Positions 5,376 to 5,752 of a stretch of DNA of 5,752 nucleotides are shown here, in pieces. The notes below the pieces were generated by a model. It ran no database searches. It was given only the letters and a program-made list of their open reading frames with translations, and was not told the DNA's origin. The translations under genes and the position numbers were made by a program. The first letter of the stretch is position 1. Each line of letters opens with the position of its first letter. Source of the stretch: Planctomycetaceae bacterium (GTDB lineage: Bacteria; Planctomycetota; Planctomycetia; Pirellulales; Thermoguttaceae); the NCBI GenBank assembly GCA_031276415.1, contig JAISNF010000485.1, positions 1-5,752 on the forward strand, written 5' to 3'.

Positions 5376-5618
5376 ATGGCTTCAACAGAAGAAAAAGTAA
5401 TCAATATCATTGCCGGACAACTTGGATCGGATGCGGCAACGATTACGGCGGAAACAGACATTGCCAATGATCTTGGTGCTGATTCCCTTGACCTTGCGGA
5501 GTTGATGATTGCCTTTGAGGAGGAGTTTAACATCAACATTGACGAATCCGATGCCCAAAATATTGCAACGGTTGGCGATGTGATTCAACACATTGAAAGG
5601 GCAATTAAAGAAAATTGA
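5376..5618 (+). CDS. acpP: Acyl carrier protein
   Basis: AcpP carries the growing acyl chain on a 4'-phosphopantetheine arm and hands it between the fatty acid synthesis enzymes. The 80-residue product has the usual length, acidic composition and four-helix pattern. The attachment serine is Ser37 in GADSLDLAELM (34-44), heading helix II, followed by the acidic recognition stretch FEEEFNINIDESDAQ. The carrier is therefore functional by sequence, needing only modification by a phosphopantetheinyl transferase such as AcpS. The start is fixed by the usual N-terminus MASTEEKVINII. No Shine-Dalgarno sequence is present; heptad repeats fill the region upstream. It follows fabG by 120 nt, so it may also have its own transcript, as ACP is needed in large amounts. 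Glycine-rich DSL context excludes a peptidyl carrier domain of a larger synthase. Confidence 0.97.
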   Translation: MASTEEKVINIIAGQLGSDAATITAETDIANDLGADSLDLAELMIAFEEEFNINIDESDAQNIATVGDVIQHIERAIKEN

Positions 5619-5752
5619 CCGCAAACAACCGCAACCGGTTCTCGCAATAATTCCTATTTAATGTCTGAACGATGATTTACGTGATTCGTTGTGATTGGGA
5701 TGATTATTTTAAATTGCTCCAGTAGCGGGGTATTCCCAAAATAGCGATGGGT

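Noticed and set aside
5633..5640. AACCGGTT palindrome after acpP as a terminator
   Set aside because: The palindrome has no loop and no T-run follows; it is too short to form a stable hairpin.

Overview
The window reads as a piece of chromosomal housekeeping DNA from an AT-rich bacterium, most likely a planctomycete or a close relative. This rests on the combined signals: a TPR protein whose lysine-rich linker and 'VEKTIHKG' segment resemble a family I associate with Planctomycetes; a malonyl-CoA:ACP transacylase with GLSLGEYTAL at the nucleophile (plant, chlamydial and planctomycete style rather than GHSLGE); and several genes with no Shine-Dalgarno sequence. The lineage is an inference, not proven.

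Layout, all genes on the + strand. 1-582 is a gene-free, repeat-rich spacer holding a CTCTGTG nonamer array, scattered AATGAGGT copies and a 120-nt inverted repeat built from heptads. 583-1962 encodes a cytoplasmic TPR protein of unknown role. A spacer of degenerate ~12-nt repeats leads to rpsT (ribosomal protein S20, 2151-2435). A second repeat- and hairpin-containing spacer precedes an Rrf2-family regulator (2747-3175) that lacks the usual Fe-S cysteines. A hairpin and a near-consensus sigma-70-type promoter (TTGACA-17-TATCAT) then open a fatty-acid cluster: rpmF (L32, 3345-3524), fabD (3569-4477), fabG (4470-5255, overlapping fabD by 8 nt) and acpP (5376-5618). The last 134 nt hold no convincing gene.

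Functionally, the right half couples a ribosomal protein to the core of type II fatty acid synthesis. FabD moves malonyl from CoA to ACP, FabG reduces the 3-ketoacyl-ACP, and AcpP carries the chain. The plsX and fabH genes often found between rpmF and fabD are absent here. A fabF gene would be the usual next neighbour but does not start inside the window.

I see no mobile element, CRISPR array, toxin-antitoxin or defence system, and no clear new enzymatic system. The most interesting material is intergenic. Related TAGTTRA-type heptad repeats build the long hairpin at 295-414 and also fill the translation-initiation region of acpP. Other spacers carry different short-period (9-13 nt) arrays. 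GC skew also changes sign between the left and right genes although all are co-directional.
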